DNA from: CAVDWX01 sp963612735
Lineage (GTDB): Bacteria > Bacillota_I > Bacilli_A > RFN20 > CAG-826
Direction: 5' to 3'
DNA: 35,431 bases
Assembly: GCA_963612735.1 (NCBI GenBank)
Contig: CAVDWX010000019.1
Location: 1-35,431, forward strand
In this document: positions 1 to 6,674 of the stretch, in pieces
How positions within the stretch are numbered: the stretch's first letter is position 1
Layout: the number at the start of each line of letters is the position of its first letter
Position numbers and translations under genes: made by a program
The notes under the pieces: model-generated
What the model was told of the DNA's origin: nothing
The model's input: only the letters and a program-made list of their open reading frames with translations
Databases searched by the model: none

Positions 1-91
1 CTCTTCTTCTCCCATAAAGAGCCACTAATTCCGCTTTTTTTGATGCATATAGATTTTCTAACTGTCTAACTTCATTTGTTCTGCCTATCAT
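1..91 (-). CDS. Partial AAA-family ATPase (DUF234-type), N-terminus only
   Basis: The gene runs off the left edge and only its first 30 codons are visible. The translated N-terminus begins MIGRTNEVRQLENLY and reaches ALYGRRR. That is the usual opening of the prokaryotic AAA ATPases found with a DUF234 domain: a MIGRxxE start, a helix, then a beta strand leading into YGRRRVGKT. The P-loop itself falls outside the window. I chose ATG at 91 because the family starts at exactly this Met. No strong Shine-Dalgarno lies upstream; only GTGATACTT is present. Family members are cytoplasmic ATPases of uncertain function, often scattered as accessory genes. An inverted repeat sits just upstream in its leader. 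The family call rests on about 30 residues. Confidence 0.7.
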   Translation of the reverse strand, partial: MIGRTNEVRQLENLYASKKAELVALYGRRR

Positions 92-102
92 AAGTATCAC
101 TA

Positions 103-136
103 AGCGGTGAAATATACTTTTTGGTCATTCACCGCT
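103..136. repeat. 9-bp perfect inverted repeat upstream of the ATPase gene
   Basis: Arms AGCGGTGAA (103-111) and TTCACCGCT (128-136) are perfectly complementary, separated by 16 bases. The repeat lies 12 bases upstream of the ATPase start codon, so it could be an operator or a leader hairpin on the minus strand. No U-tract follows on either side, so it is not a typical terminator. The function is inferred only from position. Confidence 0.5.
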
Positions 137-212
137 GCGCAATAATAATTACAATAATAAGAGGAGAAGTTCCTATCGTTCTTTTCTTAAAACAACACTA
201 TGCTAAATAGTT

Positions 213-243
213 GAAAAAGGCGCCACTAAGAAAGAGCGCCTTT
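213..243 (-). terminator. Intrinsic terminator after the beta-helix lipoprotein gene
   Basis: An 8-bp perfect GC-rich stem (AAAGGCGC at 216-223 and GCGCCTTT at 236-243) with a 12-base loop begins 20 bases past the stop codon of the minus-strand lipoprotein gene. On the minus strand it ends in a short U run. The remaining sequence between here and position 137 is AT-rich and shows no gene. Confidence 0.75.
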
Positions 244-263
244 CATACTTATATTAATAAGAA

Positions 264-1538
264 TTATTTATACGATACTGAAGAAGTCGAACCAACATAG
301 GTATTGGTTTTAGTCCAATCTTGATTAGATAATTTAACGGTAACGCTTGCACCATTAGAACCACTTGAACCCCATTCACTAGTAGCTTCCGCGACGAGTA
401 AATAATCAGAACTAGAAGCTTGAGTGAGAGTATTATTTGTCAAACTAATTTCCGCAGTAATATTAGTTAGATAAAACATTGGCGTCCCACTTGTTGTCAC
501 CTTAAATGTGCAGTTAGTGGCAGCAAAATAATCGATACCTTCAGAACTATCTCCAGAGAATGATTGATAGATGAATATGCCTCCTGCATCAATCGTATGA
601 GTCGATGAATTTGAATCGCTGGTTCCACTTCTATTGCCTTTACCAGTGCAAGAGAAATTACAATTAGTTAGGGTAGCACTGCTTCCGCCTTCAACAACAA
701 CCATTTGGGCGTTATTAGCAGAACCAGTTGAATCACTAACAGTAATTGAATCAGTAGAATAAATTAGAGGTGAACCATTAGAATTAGTTTCGAGTGTCAT
801 ATTCGAAGCAGTAATTGTTCCTCCGCCTCTATCGGTGGCGATACTGGCACATGATACGCCTTGAGTAGTAATTGAAACATTATCAGCAGTAATACTACCG
901 TCATAAGTAGCATGAAGTCCTCTTGAACTTGCTGAAGCTGTCGTTTTAATAGTTGAATTTTTGATGGTCAGTGAACCACCATTGGTAGATACAACAGCGT
1001 TAGATCCGTTAGAAGAAGTCGTGATATCGGCGTAACAAATTGTGGCTGAAGAAGAGGAACCTGCGACAACGATACCTGAATTAATACCGTAAAAGCTATA
1101 ATCATCCCCGACTTGCCCATCACTAGCGCCACTACCAGATTTAGTAAGTACAACACGAGAAGAACTACTGCCAGTAATATTAAGTGTTCCACCATTCGTA
1201 ACCAAAAAAATAACTTGATTTGAACTAGACGAAGCACTGATATATTCTCCAGATGTGATATTAACAGTTACTCCATCAATTAGATAAGCAGCAGAAATAG
1301 TCTTGCTAGTGCTTTGATGTCCGTATTTAAAAGAAATAGAAGCGTAACCACTCGTAATCTCGTTTCCACTAGTGTCATAAACCTTCCCATCAGTGGAAGT
1401 AGAATTTGAACTTGAACTAATTTTAGAAGTTGAAGTTTCATCACTAGAACTTGAATAAGAGGAAATAGTATTATTTCTTCCGCAAGATGAAAGTGCCATT
1501 AAGGGTAATAAGAATAATAGAATATTAAATTTTTTCAT
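264..1538 (-). CDS. Secreted Ser/Thr-rich lipoprotein, beta-helix-like
   Basis: The 424-residue product has a lipoprotein signal peptide with lipobox LSSC, giving lipidated Cys19. A Ser/Thr-rich tether follows at about residues 25-50. The rest is repetitive, with NGGTLNITG, NGGSLTIKNSTI, DGSITADNVSI and GGTITASNMTL recurring roughly every 20-30 residues. Such ladders of short beta strands are typical of right-handed parallel beta-helix proteins, including Cthe_2159-like carbohydrate-binding proteins and adhesins. It should be anchored on the outer face of the membrane and may bind polysaccharide; that role is inferred. No catalytic motif was recognised. The start is supported by AGGAGATAAAAATT before ATG. 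The gene is monocistronic, with its own terminator at 213-243. Confidence 0.8.
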   Translation of the reverse strand: MKKFNILLFLLPLMALSSCGRNNTISSYSSSSDETSTSKISSSSNSTSTDGKVYDTSGNEITSGYASISFKYGHQSTSKTISAAYLIDGVTVNITSGEYISASSSSNQVIFLVTNGGTLNITGSSSSRVVLTKSGSGASDGQVGDDYSFYGINSGIVVAGSSSSATICYADITTSSNGSNAVVSTNGGSLTIKNSTIKTTASASSRGLHATYDGSITADNVSITTQGVSCASIATDRGGGTITASNMTLETNSNGSPLIYSTDSITVSDSTGSANNAQMVVVEGGSSATLTNCNFSCTGKGNRSGTSDSNSSTHTIDAGGIFIYQSFSGDSSEGIDYFAATNCTFKVTTSGTPMFYLTNITAEISLTNNTLTQASSSDYLLVAEATSEWGSSGSNGASVTVKLSNQDWTKTNTYVGSTSSVSYK

Positions 1539-1624
1539 AATTTTTATCTCCTATTATTTATACGACTTAAACGCCCATTTTATTGCAAGTTTGAATTTCG
1601 GTTGTCCAAAATTTAGGAGAACAA

Positions 1625-1651
1625 CAAAAAAAGGATTGAACACATCAATCC
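1625..1651 (-). terminator. Terminator after the tRNA-Asn/tRNA-Glu pair
   Basis: Stem GGATTG/CAATCC (1633-1638 and 1646-1651, 7-base loop) is followed on the minus strand by a run of seven U. It lies 10 bases past the CCA end of tRNA-Glu, so it probably ends the tRNA transcript. Confidence 0.75.
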
Positions 1652-1661
1652 AATTAATCAG

Positions 1662-1738
1662 TGGTGACCATATCGGGATTCGAACCCGAGAATGCTACCG
1701 TGAAAGGGTAGTGAGTTAAGCCGCTTCTCCATATGGCC
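1662..1738 (-). tRNA. tRNA-Glu (anticodon TTC)
   Basis: A 77-base cloverleaf. The acceptor stem GGCCATA pairs with TATGGTC, and the gene encodes discriminator A plus CCA. The anticodon stem CTACC/GGTAG encloses the loop CTTTCAC, giving anticodon TTC, which reads GAA. The T loop GTTCGAATC is canonical. It lies 3 bases downstream of tRNA-Asn on the same strand and is very likely cut from the same precursor. A second Glu isoacceptor is at 15371-15445. Confidence 0.95.
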
Positions 1739-1741
1739 AAC

Positions 1742-1817
1742 TGGCGCCTACCGAGGGACTCGAACCCACGACCGATCGGTTAACAGCCGATAGCTCTACC
1801 GACTGAGCTAGGTAGGC
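1742..1817 (-). tRNA. tRNA-Asn (anticodon GTT)
   Basis: A 76-base cloverleaf with acceptor stem GCCTACC/GGTAGGC and encoded GCCA end. The anticodon stem ATCGG/CCGAT carries the loop CTGTTAA, giving anticodon GTT. The D arm (TAGCTCAGTCGGTAGAGC) and T loop (GTTCGAGTC) are canonical. It is the first gene of a two-tRNA transcript with tRNA-Glu. Confidence 0.95.
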
Positions 1818-1851
1818 AAATTTTTATGCGCTATTAAAACGCACAAAAAAT

Positions 1852-1879
1852 ATTATCATAATAAATTAATAAATTACAA
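1852..1879 (-). promoter_or_regulatory. Putative promoter of the tRNA-Asn/tRNA-Glu pair
   Basis: On the minus strand, TTGTAA (1874-1879) and GATAAT (1852-1857) are separated by 16 bases, about 34 bases upstream of the tRNA-Asn 5' end. It sits between the acpP stop and the tRNA, where an independent tRNA promoter is expected. Confidence 0.5.
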
Positions 1880-1884
1880 GGCTA

Positions 1885-2109
1885 TTATTTTAATTTCTTC
1901 TCAATAATGTCTAAGACATCTTGAACGGTTGAAAGATTAACAATCTCATCTGATGAAAATTCGATATGAAATTCATCTTCGATTTGAAGCATTATTTCCA
2001 CTAAATCGAGAGAATCTAAGCCAAGAGTGGTTAATGAATCTGTTTCTTTGACATTAGAAACATTAACTTTAGCTTCTAAGATTTTAGAAACGGTTTTTTT
2101 AATATCCAT
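1885..2109 (-). CDS. acpP: Acyl carrier protein
   Basis: A 74-residue acidic helical protein, the normal length for ACP. The phosphopantetheine attachment motif is LGLDSLDLVEI, with Ser33 as the modified residue. It is followed by the acidic recognition helix II (IEDEFHIEF), a clear ACP signature. It carries acyl chains as thioesters in the cytoplasm, for fatty-acid or phospholipid synthesis, or for D-alanylation or polyketide-type systems if specialised. It stands alone, with no fab genes in the window, so the pathway cannot be fixed by context; a general fatty-acid role is the default. AAGGGAGGCGACAT precedes the ATG, and a promoter fits at 2129-2157. Confidence 0.93.
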   Translation of the reverse strand: MDIKKTVSKILEAKVNVSNVKETDSLTTLGLDSLDLVEIMLQIEDEFHIEFSSDEIVNLSTVQDVLDIIEKKLK

Positions 2110-2128
2110 ATGTCGCCTCCCTTTTTAT

Positions 2129-2157
2129 ATTATATTGAGTGAATACTTAAAAGTAAA
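2129..2157 (-). promoter_or_regulatory. Putative acpP promoter
   Basis: On the minus strand, TTTACT (2152-2157), a 17-base spacer, and a perfect TATAAT (2129-2134). It lies 20 bases above the acpP start and just below the pilus-operon terminator, so acpP is likely transcribed on its own. Confidence 0.55.
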
Positions 2158-2160
2158 AAT

Positions 2161-2183
2161 AAAAACGACCTCATTTGAAGTCG
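2161..2183 (-). terminator. Terminator of the Tad-type pilus operon
   Basis: On the minus strand, the stem CGACTTC/GAGGTCG (2166-2183, one G-U pair, AAAT loop) is followed by UUUUUAUUUUU. It starts about 10 bases past the stop of the small pilin gene, marking the end of the pilus operon. Confidence 0.8.
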
Positions 2184-2193
2184 CTTTTATTAC

Positions 2194-2349
2194 TTAAATT
2201 TTGGATATTCTATCGTCGACGACACTGCTTACATTAGTTTCAATTTTAGTTGCCATCCTTGTAAAGAATGGGACCATCGCAGTAGATATTGCTGCAAAAA
2301 CAGCAAGAACAATAATAATACCGAGAAGTTGTCCTTTTATTTCAGACAT
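2194..2349 (-). CDS. Putative Flp-like major pilin, 51 residues
   Basis: A short gene that is easy to miss. The product has a short polar N-terminus (MSEIKG), then a strongly hydrophobic segment (QLLGIIIVLAVFAAISTAMV, about residues 7-26), then a hydrophilic tail ending DDRISKI. Its size and shape match Flp/Tad pilins. Its place as last gene of a tadA-tadB-tadC operon, right before the terminator, supports a pilin role. The usual Flp cleavage pattern with Glu at +5 and Tyr at +6 is absent. A KG/Q junction at residues 5-7 is the best candidate cleavage site, which is inference. AGGAGGCAAC precedes the ATG, one of the strongest ribosome-binding sites in the operon, consistent with an abundant subunit. 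Confidence 0.7.
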   Translation of the reverse strand: MSEIKGQLLGIIIVLAVFAAISTAMVPFFTRMATKIETNVSSVVDDRISKI

Positions 2350-2361
2350 GTTGCCTCCTTT

Positions 2362-2703
2362 CTATCCGTAATAACCAATTACAGTGCTTCTTTTGACTCT
2401 GATGGTCATTTTATTTTTCGAAATAATGATTGGCTGATAATATTCCGAAATAACAAAGTCAAAAACATCGCCATACATTGGTGATTCAGGATTTGTATAT
2501 TCAAAATGAATCTGATAGCGGCTCTCCATAGCCTCAATCAATTCATCATTAACATAGCCATTTTTAGAAATATGATAACCGACCATGACCGCTTTTGCGT
2601 CTAAATTACTATAAACGTATTGGATGGACATCATATCGCAGCCTAAAAGAGTTAACATAGCAACAAAAACTAGTGATAATAACACGCCAATCTTAGATGA
2701 CAT
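2362..2703 (-). CDS. Small membrane-anchored protein of the pilus operon (minor pilin-like)
   Basis: 113 residues with one N-terminal hydrophobic segment (about residues 4-21) and an extracellular-type remainder without further membrane spans. TadE/TadF-type minor pseudopilins have this layout. The segment ends in TLLGC, so a lipoprotein signal with lipidated Cys22 is an alternative, although Leu at -2 is unusual in a lipobox. The gene overlaps the tadC-like stop by 11 bases and is followed 12 bases later by the pilin gene. I recognise no specific family; the pilus-assembly role comes from context. Confidence 0.6.
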   Translation of the reverse strand: MSSKIGVLLSLVFVAMLTLLGCDMMSIQYVYSNLDAKAVMVGYHISKNGYVNDELIEAMESRYQIHFEYTNPESPMYGDVFDFVISEYYQPIIISKNKMTIRVKRSTVIGYYG

Positions 2704-3364
2704 TTGTTAATTCTCCCACGATTGACAAAATGGAAAAGGTCAAAATCATCGTCACGGCACCCGCTCCGATAAGAGGCCATGAATTCATTGAATCCAAACT
2801 TTTTTCTTTCTTATCGATCATTTCTTTCTGTTGCGATTTTGATAATTCCTTAAAAAGGATGACAAACTGGTTCATTTGGGTGGAGCTTTCACCCTGATCT
2901 ACCATTTGATAAATTGAAAGCATGACGCTTTCTATCGCTGGTGAAGTAAAATTATAAGCAAACTCAATATATGGCGTAACACTTTTATCAACATCAACCG
3001 TTCTTAAAAATTTCTCGACGATATCTTTTAAATATATAGAGCAATAAGGAAGAAGCAATTCAAAGGTGTGATAGACGTTATTATTGTTATTTATAAAGAT
3101 ATTAAAATACGAAAGAAGCGAAACAAATTCTGCATCCCTCATCCAAAGTATTTCTTTTTTCTTCATTCCATATTTAGAAAAAATATAAAAGAGAAACATT
3201 AAAGATAAAAAGGCGATGATGACAAAAACATATTTTTGTTCTATAAACAAATAAGCAGCTACATTAAGTGAAACTACAATTAAAACAGTTAAAACAATCT
3301 TAAAGATTTCTAGTTTATAGTTTAAACCGACAAATTCAATGGTCTCTTTAAAGTTACTCTTCAT
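2693..3364 (-). CDS. TadC-like type II secretion F-domain membrane protein
   Basis: 223 residues. Two membrane segments lie near the N-terminus (about 20-65), a cytoplasmic helical domain runs roughly 70-190, and a final hydrophobic segment spans about 198-220. This is the layout of a GspF-type domain. The stretch SIYQMVDQGESSTQMNQFVILFKELS resembles the GspF/TadC core, where a small residue-Gly turn joins paired helices. TadC works with TadB as the inner-membrane platform that couples the ATPase to pilin extrusion. It overlaps the tadB-like gene by 11 bases and the next gene by 11 bases, pointing to translational coupling. It is shorter than typical TadC (about 300 residues). Confidence 0.75.
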   Translation of the reverse strand: MKSNFKETIEFVGLNYKLEIFKIVLTVLIVVSLNVAAYLFIEQKYVFVIIAFLSLMFLFYIFSKYGMKKKEILWMRDAEFVSLLSYFNIFINNNNNVYHTFELLLPYCSIYLKDIVEKFLRTVDVDKSVTPYIEFAYNFTSPAIESVMLSIYQMVDQGESSTQMNQFVILFKELSKSQQKEMIDKKEKSLDSMNSWPLIGAGAVTMILTFSILSIVGELTNVI

Positions 3365-4070
3365 GATTACTCCAACCTTTCAAATCAAGATGATTAATTT
3401 TTAAAATCAATAGATGATAGGAAAATAAAATGAAGGCGAACAAAGCGCATATCGATATCGGAAAAAAGACTAATTTATTGATATAACTATAAAATTGATT
3501 TAAAGCAAATCTTAAAAAGAGAAGTATAGCTAAACATATGCCCCATAAAAAAGATATTTCCATCACTTTCTTTTTCGCTAATGAAGTGGAAGTGATGACA
3601 TATTCTTCTTCGCTTCTCACCTCTTCGATGAGATGAGTTGACATCGATATGATATCTCCGCCTTCTTCTAACCAGATATTTATAATATTTAAAAAGATAG
3701 AATAAACGTGAAAGGGAAAATATCTTCTTAAATAATCCATCTTTTCATCGATTGATAGTTCATCAATATCGTTAATATAGTCTTTGAAATCATCTCCTAA
3801 TGTCGCGGATGTAGTTTCAAATGAGCCATTGATAGAAGATTTAACCGATAAAGAAATGATAAAGGTGTTAATAAATTGATAACATTCATTGAAACGCCTC
3901 ACCTTTTCTTGCCCCTTTTTGATCAGTTTCATAGCAAAGATAGATAGATAAAAGAAGCTTATTAAAAAGACGCCAAGAGAAATATAAAGGTTAGAAGTAG
4001 AGATATAGCAAATAGAACCAAACGCTAAAGAAGCGATTAAAAAAATAAGGTAAAATTTACTCGTTTTCAT
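3354..4070 (-). CDS. TadB-like pilus assembly membrane protein
   Basis: 238 residues from the chosen ATG (MKTSKFYLIF). Two N-terminal membrane helices are followed by a cytoplasmic helical region (KLIKKGQEKVRRFNECYQFI...), then EEGGDIISMSTHLIEEVRSE, which matches the GspF/TadB core, then two C-terminal membrane helices. It should form the platform with the adjacent TadC-like protein under the CpaF-type ATPase. An upstream TTG at 4109 would add 13 residues inside the ATPase gene. I prefer ATG at 4070, which overlaps the ATPase stop by 14 bases and starts right at the first membrane helix. The local ribosome-binding site is weak (GGAATAG), so coupling to the upstream gene is likely. Confidence 0.78.
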   Translation of the reverse strand: MKTSKFYLIFLIASLAFGSICYISTSNLYISLGVFLISFFYLSIFAMKLIKKGQEKVRRFNECYQFINTFIISLSVKSSINGSFETTSATLGDDFKDYINDIDELSIDEKMDYLRRYFPFHVYSIFLNIINIWLEEGGDIISMSTHLIEEVRSEEEYVITSTSLAKKKVMEISFLWGICLAILLFLRFALNQFYSYINKLVFFPISICALFAFILFSYHLLILKINHLDLKGWSNHEE

Positions 4071-5118
4071 ATTCGCTATTCCATTTAAATAAATACTCTT
4101 TTTCTTCAATTTTTAATAAAGATAATAGAGATTTAGGCATTTTTTTATGATTTTTCATTTTTGCATGTTCTTCAAAAATGGATGTAAGAACGCCTTTATC
4201 GTTAGAGATGATAATTTCTTTTATATAACGATAAATATGAGAATCAACATCTTCATATTTCTCTAAATAGATGAAGACGTGGAAATGATAATTGATATCT
4301 TTTATCACTCCTTCTTCATCGATTTCATTTTTATTCATTAAGACCATTCTTTCCATTCTACTAACAATGGAAGAAGCGCTTTTAGCGTGCAAAGTTGTAA
4401 TAATCGGTAATCCCGTCATCGCACTATTTAAAACATCAATCATTTCTTTACCGCGTGCTTCAGCCACGACTAACCAATCAGGATTGGAACGAAGAGCATT
4501 TCTAATTAAAGAAGAGATGTTGGTATTCTCATTTTTTTCATCGATTTGCCATGATACAAGATCGATGCTGCTATCACTTCTTACATTATCAAGCTCTAAA
4601 ACGTTATCGATGACCACTACTCGTTCATAATTAGGTAAATTGCGTAATAAATATTTTTGGAATTCCGTTTTACCAGTACCTGTAATTCCACCTATAACGA
4701 TGGAAAACCTATTTTTTAATAGATGTGAAAATAGCCATCTAAGTTTATCATCTAGAAACGTACTAGCGGAAGTGATACGGGGCTGAAGTGAAGCTAAACG
4801 CAAAGAAAAAGTAAGAGCATCATCATTATTAACTTTACCAATTGATTGATGAAGCGCGTTTAAACGATATCTTCCCACTGATATATCTAAAATCGGGGTG
4901 CTATAAGAGAATTGTTTTTCCGCTAAATTGGCGAGTTGACGAATAAAATTTTTAACTTCATCGTGAGATATGACAATATCGGCCTTATTTCTTCCTAAGG
5001 AGTTGGATACATAATAAATCGATTCTCCATTATATGAGATATCAGTCACTTCTTCATCGTTAATCAGAGGCGATAAAAAAGAATTTTCAATGTATAAAAT
5101 GGTCTTTTCTTTGTTCAT
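4057..5118 (-). CDS. CpaF/TadA-type secretion ATPase
   Basis: A 353-residue cytoplasmic ATPase of the type II/IV secretion superfamily that would power pilus assembly. Visible motifs are Walker A GGITGTGKTE at about 143-152, Walker B with the catalytic Glu in WLVVAEARGKEM (Glu220), and the His box TTLHAKSASS at about 241-250. RYRLNALHQS and TFSLRLAS in the N-terminal half also match CpaF proteins. It is somewhat short for CpaF (usually 400-450 residues) because the N-terminal helical extension is reduced. ATG overlaps the upstream stop as ATGA. The assignment to the Tad/CpaF branch is secure from the sequence and the TadB/TadC neighbours. Confidence 0.92.
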   Translation of the reverse strand: MNKEKTILYIENSFLSPLINDEEVTDISYNGESIYYVSNSLGRNKADIVISHDEVKNFIRQLANLAEKQFSYSTPILDISVGRYRLNALHQSIGKVNNDDALTFSLRLASLQPRITSASTFLDDKLRWLFSHLLKNRFSIVIGGITGTGKTEFQKYLLRNLPNYERVVVIDNVLELDNVRSDSSIDLVSWQIDEKNENTNISSLIRNALRSNPDWLVVAEARGKEMIDVLNSAMTGLPIITTLHAKSASSIVSRMERMVLMNKNEIDEEGVIKDINYHFHVFIYLEKYEDVDSHIYRYIKEIIISNDKGVLTSIFEEHAKMKNHKKMPKSLLSLLKIEEKEYLFKWNSEYENE

Positions 5119-5507
5119 TTTGCGGTCCTTCTGATTTGGTAATACATGGTTCTTTCATATTTATAATTAAAAGAGAGTTCGGCTTTACAGGTCACTTCTA
5201 CTCCTTGGCATTTTAAGGAGGTGCATAAAGATGAATCGCTAGGATTGTAATAAAAATAACTAATCTCATATTTAGAAGTAAATTTAGGAATGGTTGAATC
5301 AAAATATATCTTTAATTTCTCTTCAATAATCTCTTTGTCAAAATAAACCTCAATCTCATCGTTATCAGCGATAAGTGGGACCGATATCTTAAGTATCTCA
5401 ATAGGCAAATTAACCATTGTACGATTAATACCGTTAATTTGAAACGTGGTATAAAACATCTCGAAAGAGCATAAAGCAAATGAAATGCCAATTAATATAT
5501 TGATCAT
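5115..5507 (-). CDS. Single-span protein of the pilus operon (TadE-like)
   Basis: 130 residues beginning MINILIGISFALCSFEMFY, one N-terminal hydrophobic segment (about 3-20) with a short positive start. An external-type domain follows, containing two Cys pairs (SSLCTSLKCQGVEVTC) that could form a disulfide. This resembles TadE/TadF minor pseudopilins, but I cannot match a specific family. The start is well defined: GGAGGAATAAGAAA precedes the ATG, and ATGA overlaps the stop of the upstream lipoprotein gene. A longer TTG-initiated reading would place those ribosome-binding bases inside the gene. It also overlaps the ATPase gene by 4 bases. Confidence 0.65.
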   Translation of the reverse strand: MINILIGISFALCSFEMFYTTFQINGINRTMVNLPIEILKISVPLIADNDEIEVYFDKEIIEEKLKIYFDSTIPKFTSKYEISYFYYNPSDSSLCTSLKCQGVEVTCKAELSFNYKYERTMYYQIRRTAK

Positions 5508-6556
5508 TTTCTTATTCCTCCGATGACGCAATATTCACCGTCAAGGCAATCTCCGATCATATTTCGTCCTGAATAAAAAGAAAGAGGAATCGAAACATCA
5601 GTATCGTTATAACCGATATTTTTGGTATATATTTCAAATTCGTAGCCATCTAATTCATTTCTTTTATTACGAGGCAAATAGAAATATTCAGTTTGAACAT
5701 AGCCTTCTTTTGGAGATAAGGACATTTCTAAGGTTGAAAGTGAAACATACATCGTATCTCTAAAAGTAAAATAAACATTGTTATTGAGATAACTAATGGC
5801 TAAAGGTACTTTAATATCACCTTCATCGTTTATTAAGCCAGTGAAGACGTCATTAACATCTTCCATAGTTAAAAATGATTCGCTATAAGCAAAACTACTT
5901 TCGCATGTGTAAGTGAAATAGATGCCGTCTAAGTTTAGTCGATAATATTGATCAGTCGAAAAATAATCCATCGTCTCTTTAAAAGAAAATGTTTCATCAA
6001 TGCTTATTCCCTCTTGTCCGTTTAATTTAATCACCCTATTAGAGATGACATAATTCTTATTTTTATAATCTTTAGAAGAAATGGCAAAAGATGATTTAGG
6101 ATATATATTGAAATTAAAACTAGTTAAAATTGACTCGTCACTTCTTTTAATTAAAGAAACATAAACTGTTAGTCCACTAGCGCTAAAATATTTATCAAAA
6201 GGAAGACTAATCGAAAATTCTCCTGTCCCATTTGTGACATTTTGACTTGGTGAGATTTGAATAGAAGAAACATATGATGTCGCGTTTATTTTTTTTAGTT
6301 TAACTTTTAAAAATGATAAGACATAACAATTAGAAAAAGTGCCCTTAAGAGTAGTTTTATCATCATAAATTTTAAACGGACCAAAAGAGGGAGAAGAAAA
6401 ATTAGGTAGGATGGGCATTAAAGTGCTAGGTAAGGAATCAAACGAAAAAGATGGTGTAACTTTATTATTTTTAGCTGATTTAATCGCAGGATGTACACCA
6501 CAAGAGATAAAGCATAATAAGGTTGGTAATATGAATAGTTTTGTGTAAGATTGCAT
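5504..6556 (-). CDS. Lipoprotein, first gene of the Tad-type operon
   Basis: 350 residues. The start MQSYTKLFILPTLLCFISCG gives a lipoprotein signal peptide with lipobox FISC and lipidated Cys19. The mature part is rich in Ser, Thr, Tyr and Phe, with alternating strand-like segments (GEFSISLPFDKYF, GLTVYVSLIKR, NVYFTFRDTMYVSL). It looks like two or more beta-sandwich domains, but no family is recognised. The ATG at 6556 follows GGGAGGAGAAAA; an ORF extension upstream through the ribosome-binding site is not credible. As head of the pilus operon it may be a surface-anchored tip, base or accessory protein, which is inferred from position only. Confidence 0.75.
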   Translation of the reverse strand: MQSYTKLFILPTLLCFISCGVHPAIKSAKNNKVTPSFSFDSLPSTLMPILPNFSSPSFGPFKIYDDKTTLKGTFSNCYVLSFLKVKLKKINATSYVSSIQISPSQNVTNGTGEFSISLPFDKYFSASGLTVYVSLIKRSDESILTSFNFNIYPKSSFAISSKDYKNKNYVISNRVIKLNGQEGISIDETFSFKETMDYFSTDQYYRLNLDGIYFTYTCESSFAYSESFLTMEDVNDVFTGLINDEGDIKVPLAISYLNNNVYFTFRDTMYVSLSTLEMSLSPKEGYVQTEYFYLPRNKRNELDGYEFEIYTKNIGYNDTDVSIPLSFYSGRNMIGDCLDGEYCVIGGIRK

Positions 6557-6628
6557 TTTTCTCCTCCCATTAGTAAATAGGAAGAAAAACGCCAAAAATT
6601 TTAAAAATAATTTAATTTTTTTACACAA

Positions 6629-6654
6629 AATAAAAACCGCTTACAAGTAAGCGG
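6629..6654 (-). terminator. Terminator of the GGGtGRT operon
   Basis: A perfect stem CCGCTTAC/GTAAGCGG (6637-6654) is followed on the minus strand by UUUUUAUUUU. It lies 20 bases past the stop of the GGGtGRT gene and above the pilus operon start, so the two operons are separately transcribed. The short loop means the top pairs may be open. Confidence 0.8.
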
Positions 6655-6674
6655 AATTTACTAAATTTTTTTAA

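Noticed and set aside
968..1237. An open frame in another reading frame of the beta-helix lipoprotein gene
   Set aside because: It is hydrophobic and repetitive only because it shadows the Ser/Thr repeats; it has no ribosome-binding site and no plausible family.
4071..4109. A TTG start that would lengthen the TadB-like protein by 13 residues
   Set aside because: It lies inside the ATPase gene, and the ATG at 4070 opens directly at the first membrane helix with a short overlap typical of this operon.
6557..6628. A longer N-terminus for the pilus-operon lipoprotein
   Set aside because: The extension would run through the strong GGGAGGAG ribosome-binding site and put a second hydrophobic stretch before a clean lipoprotein signal peptide.
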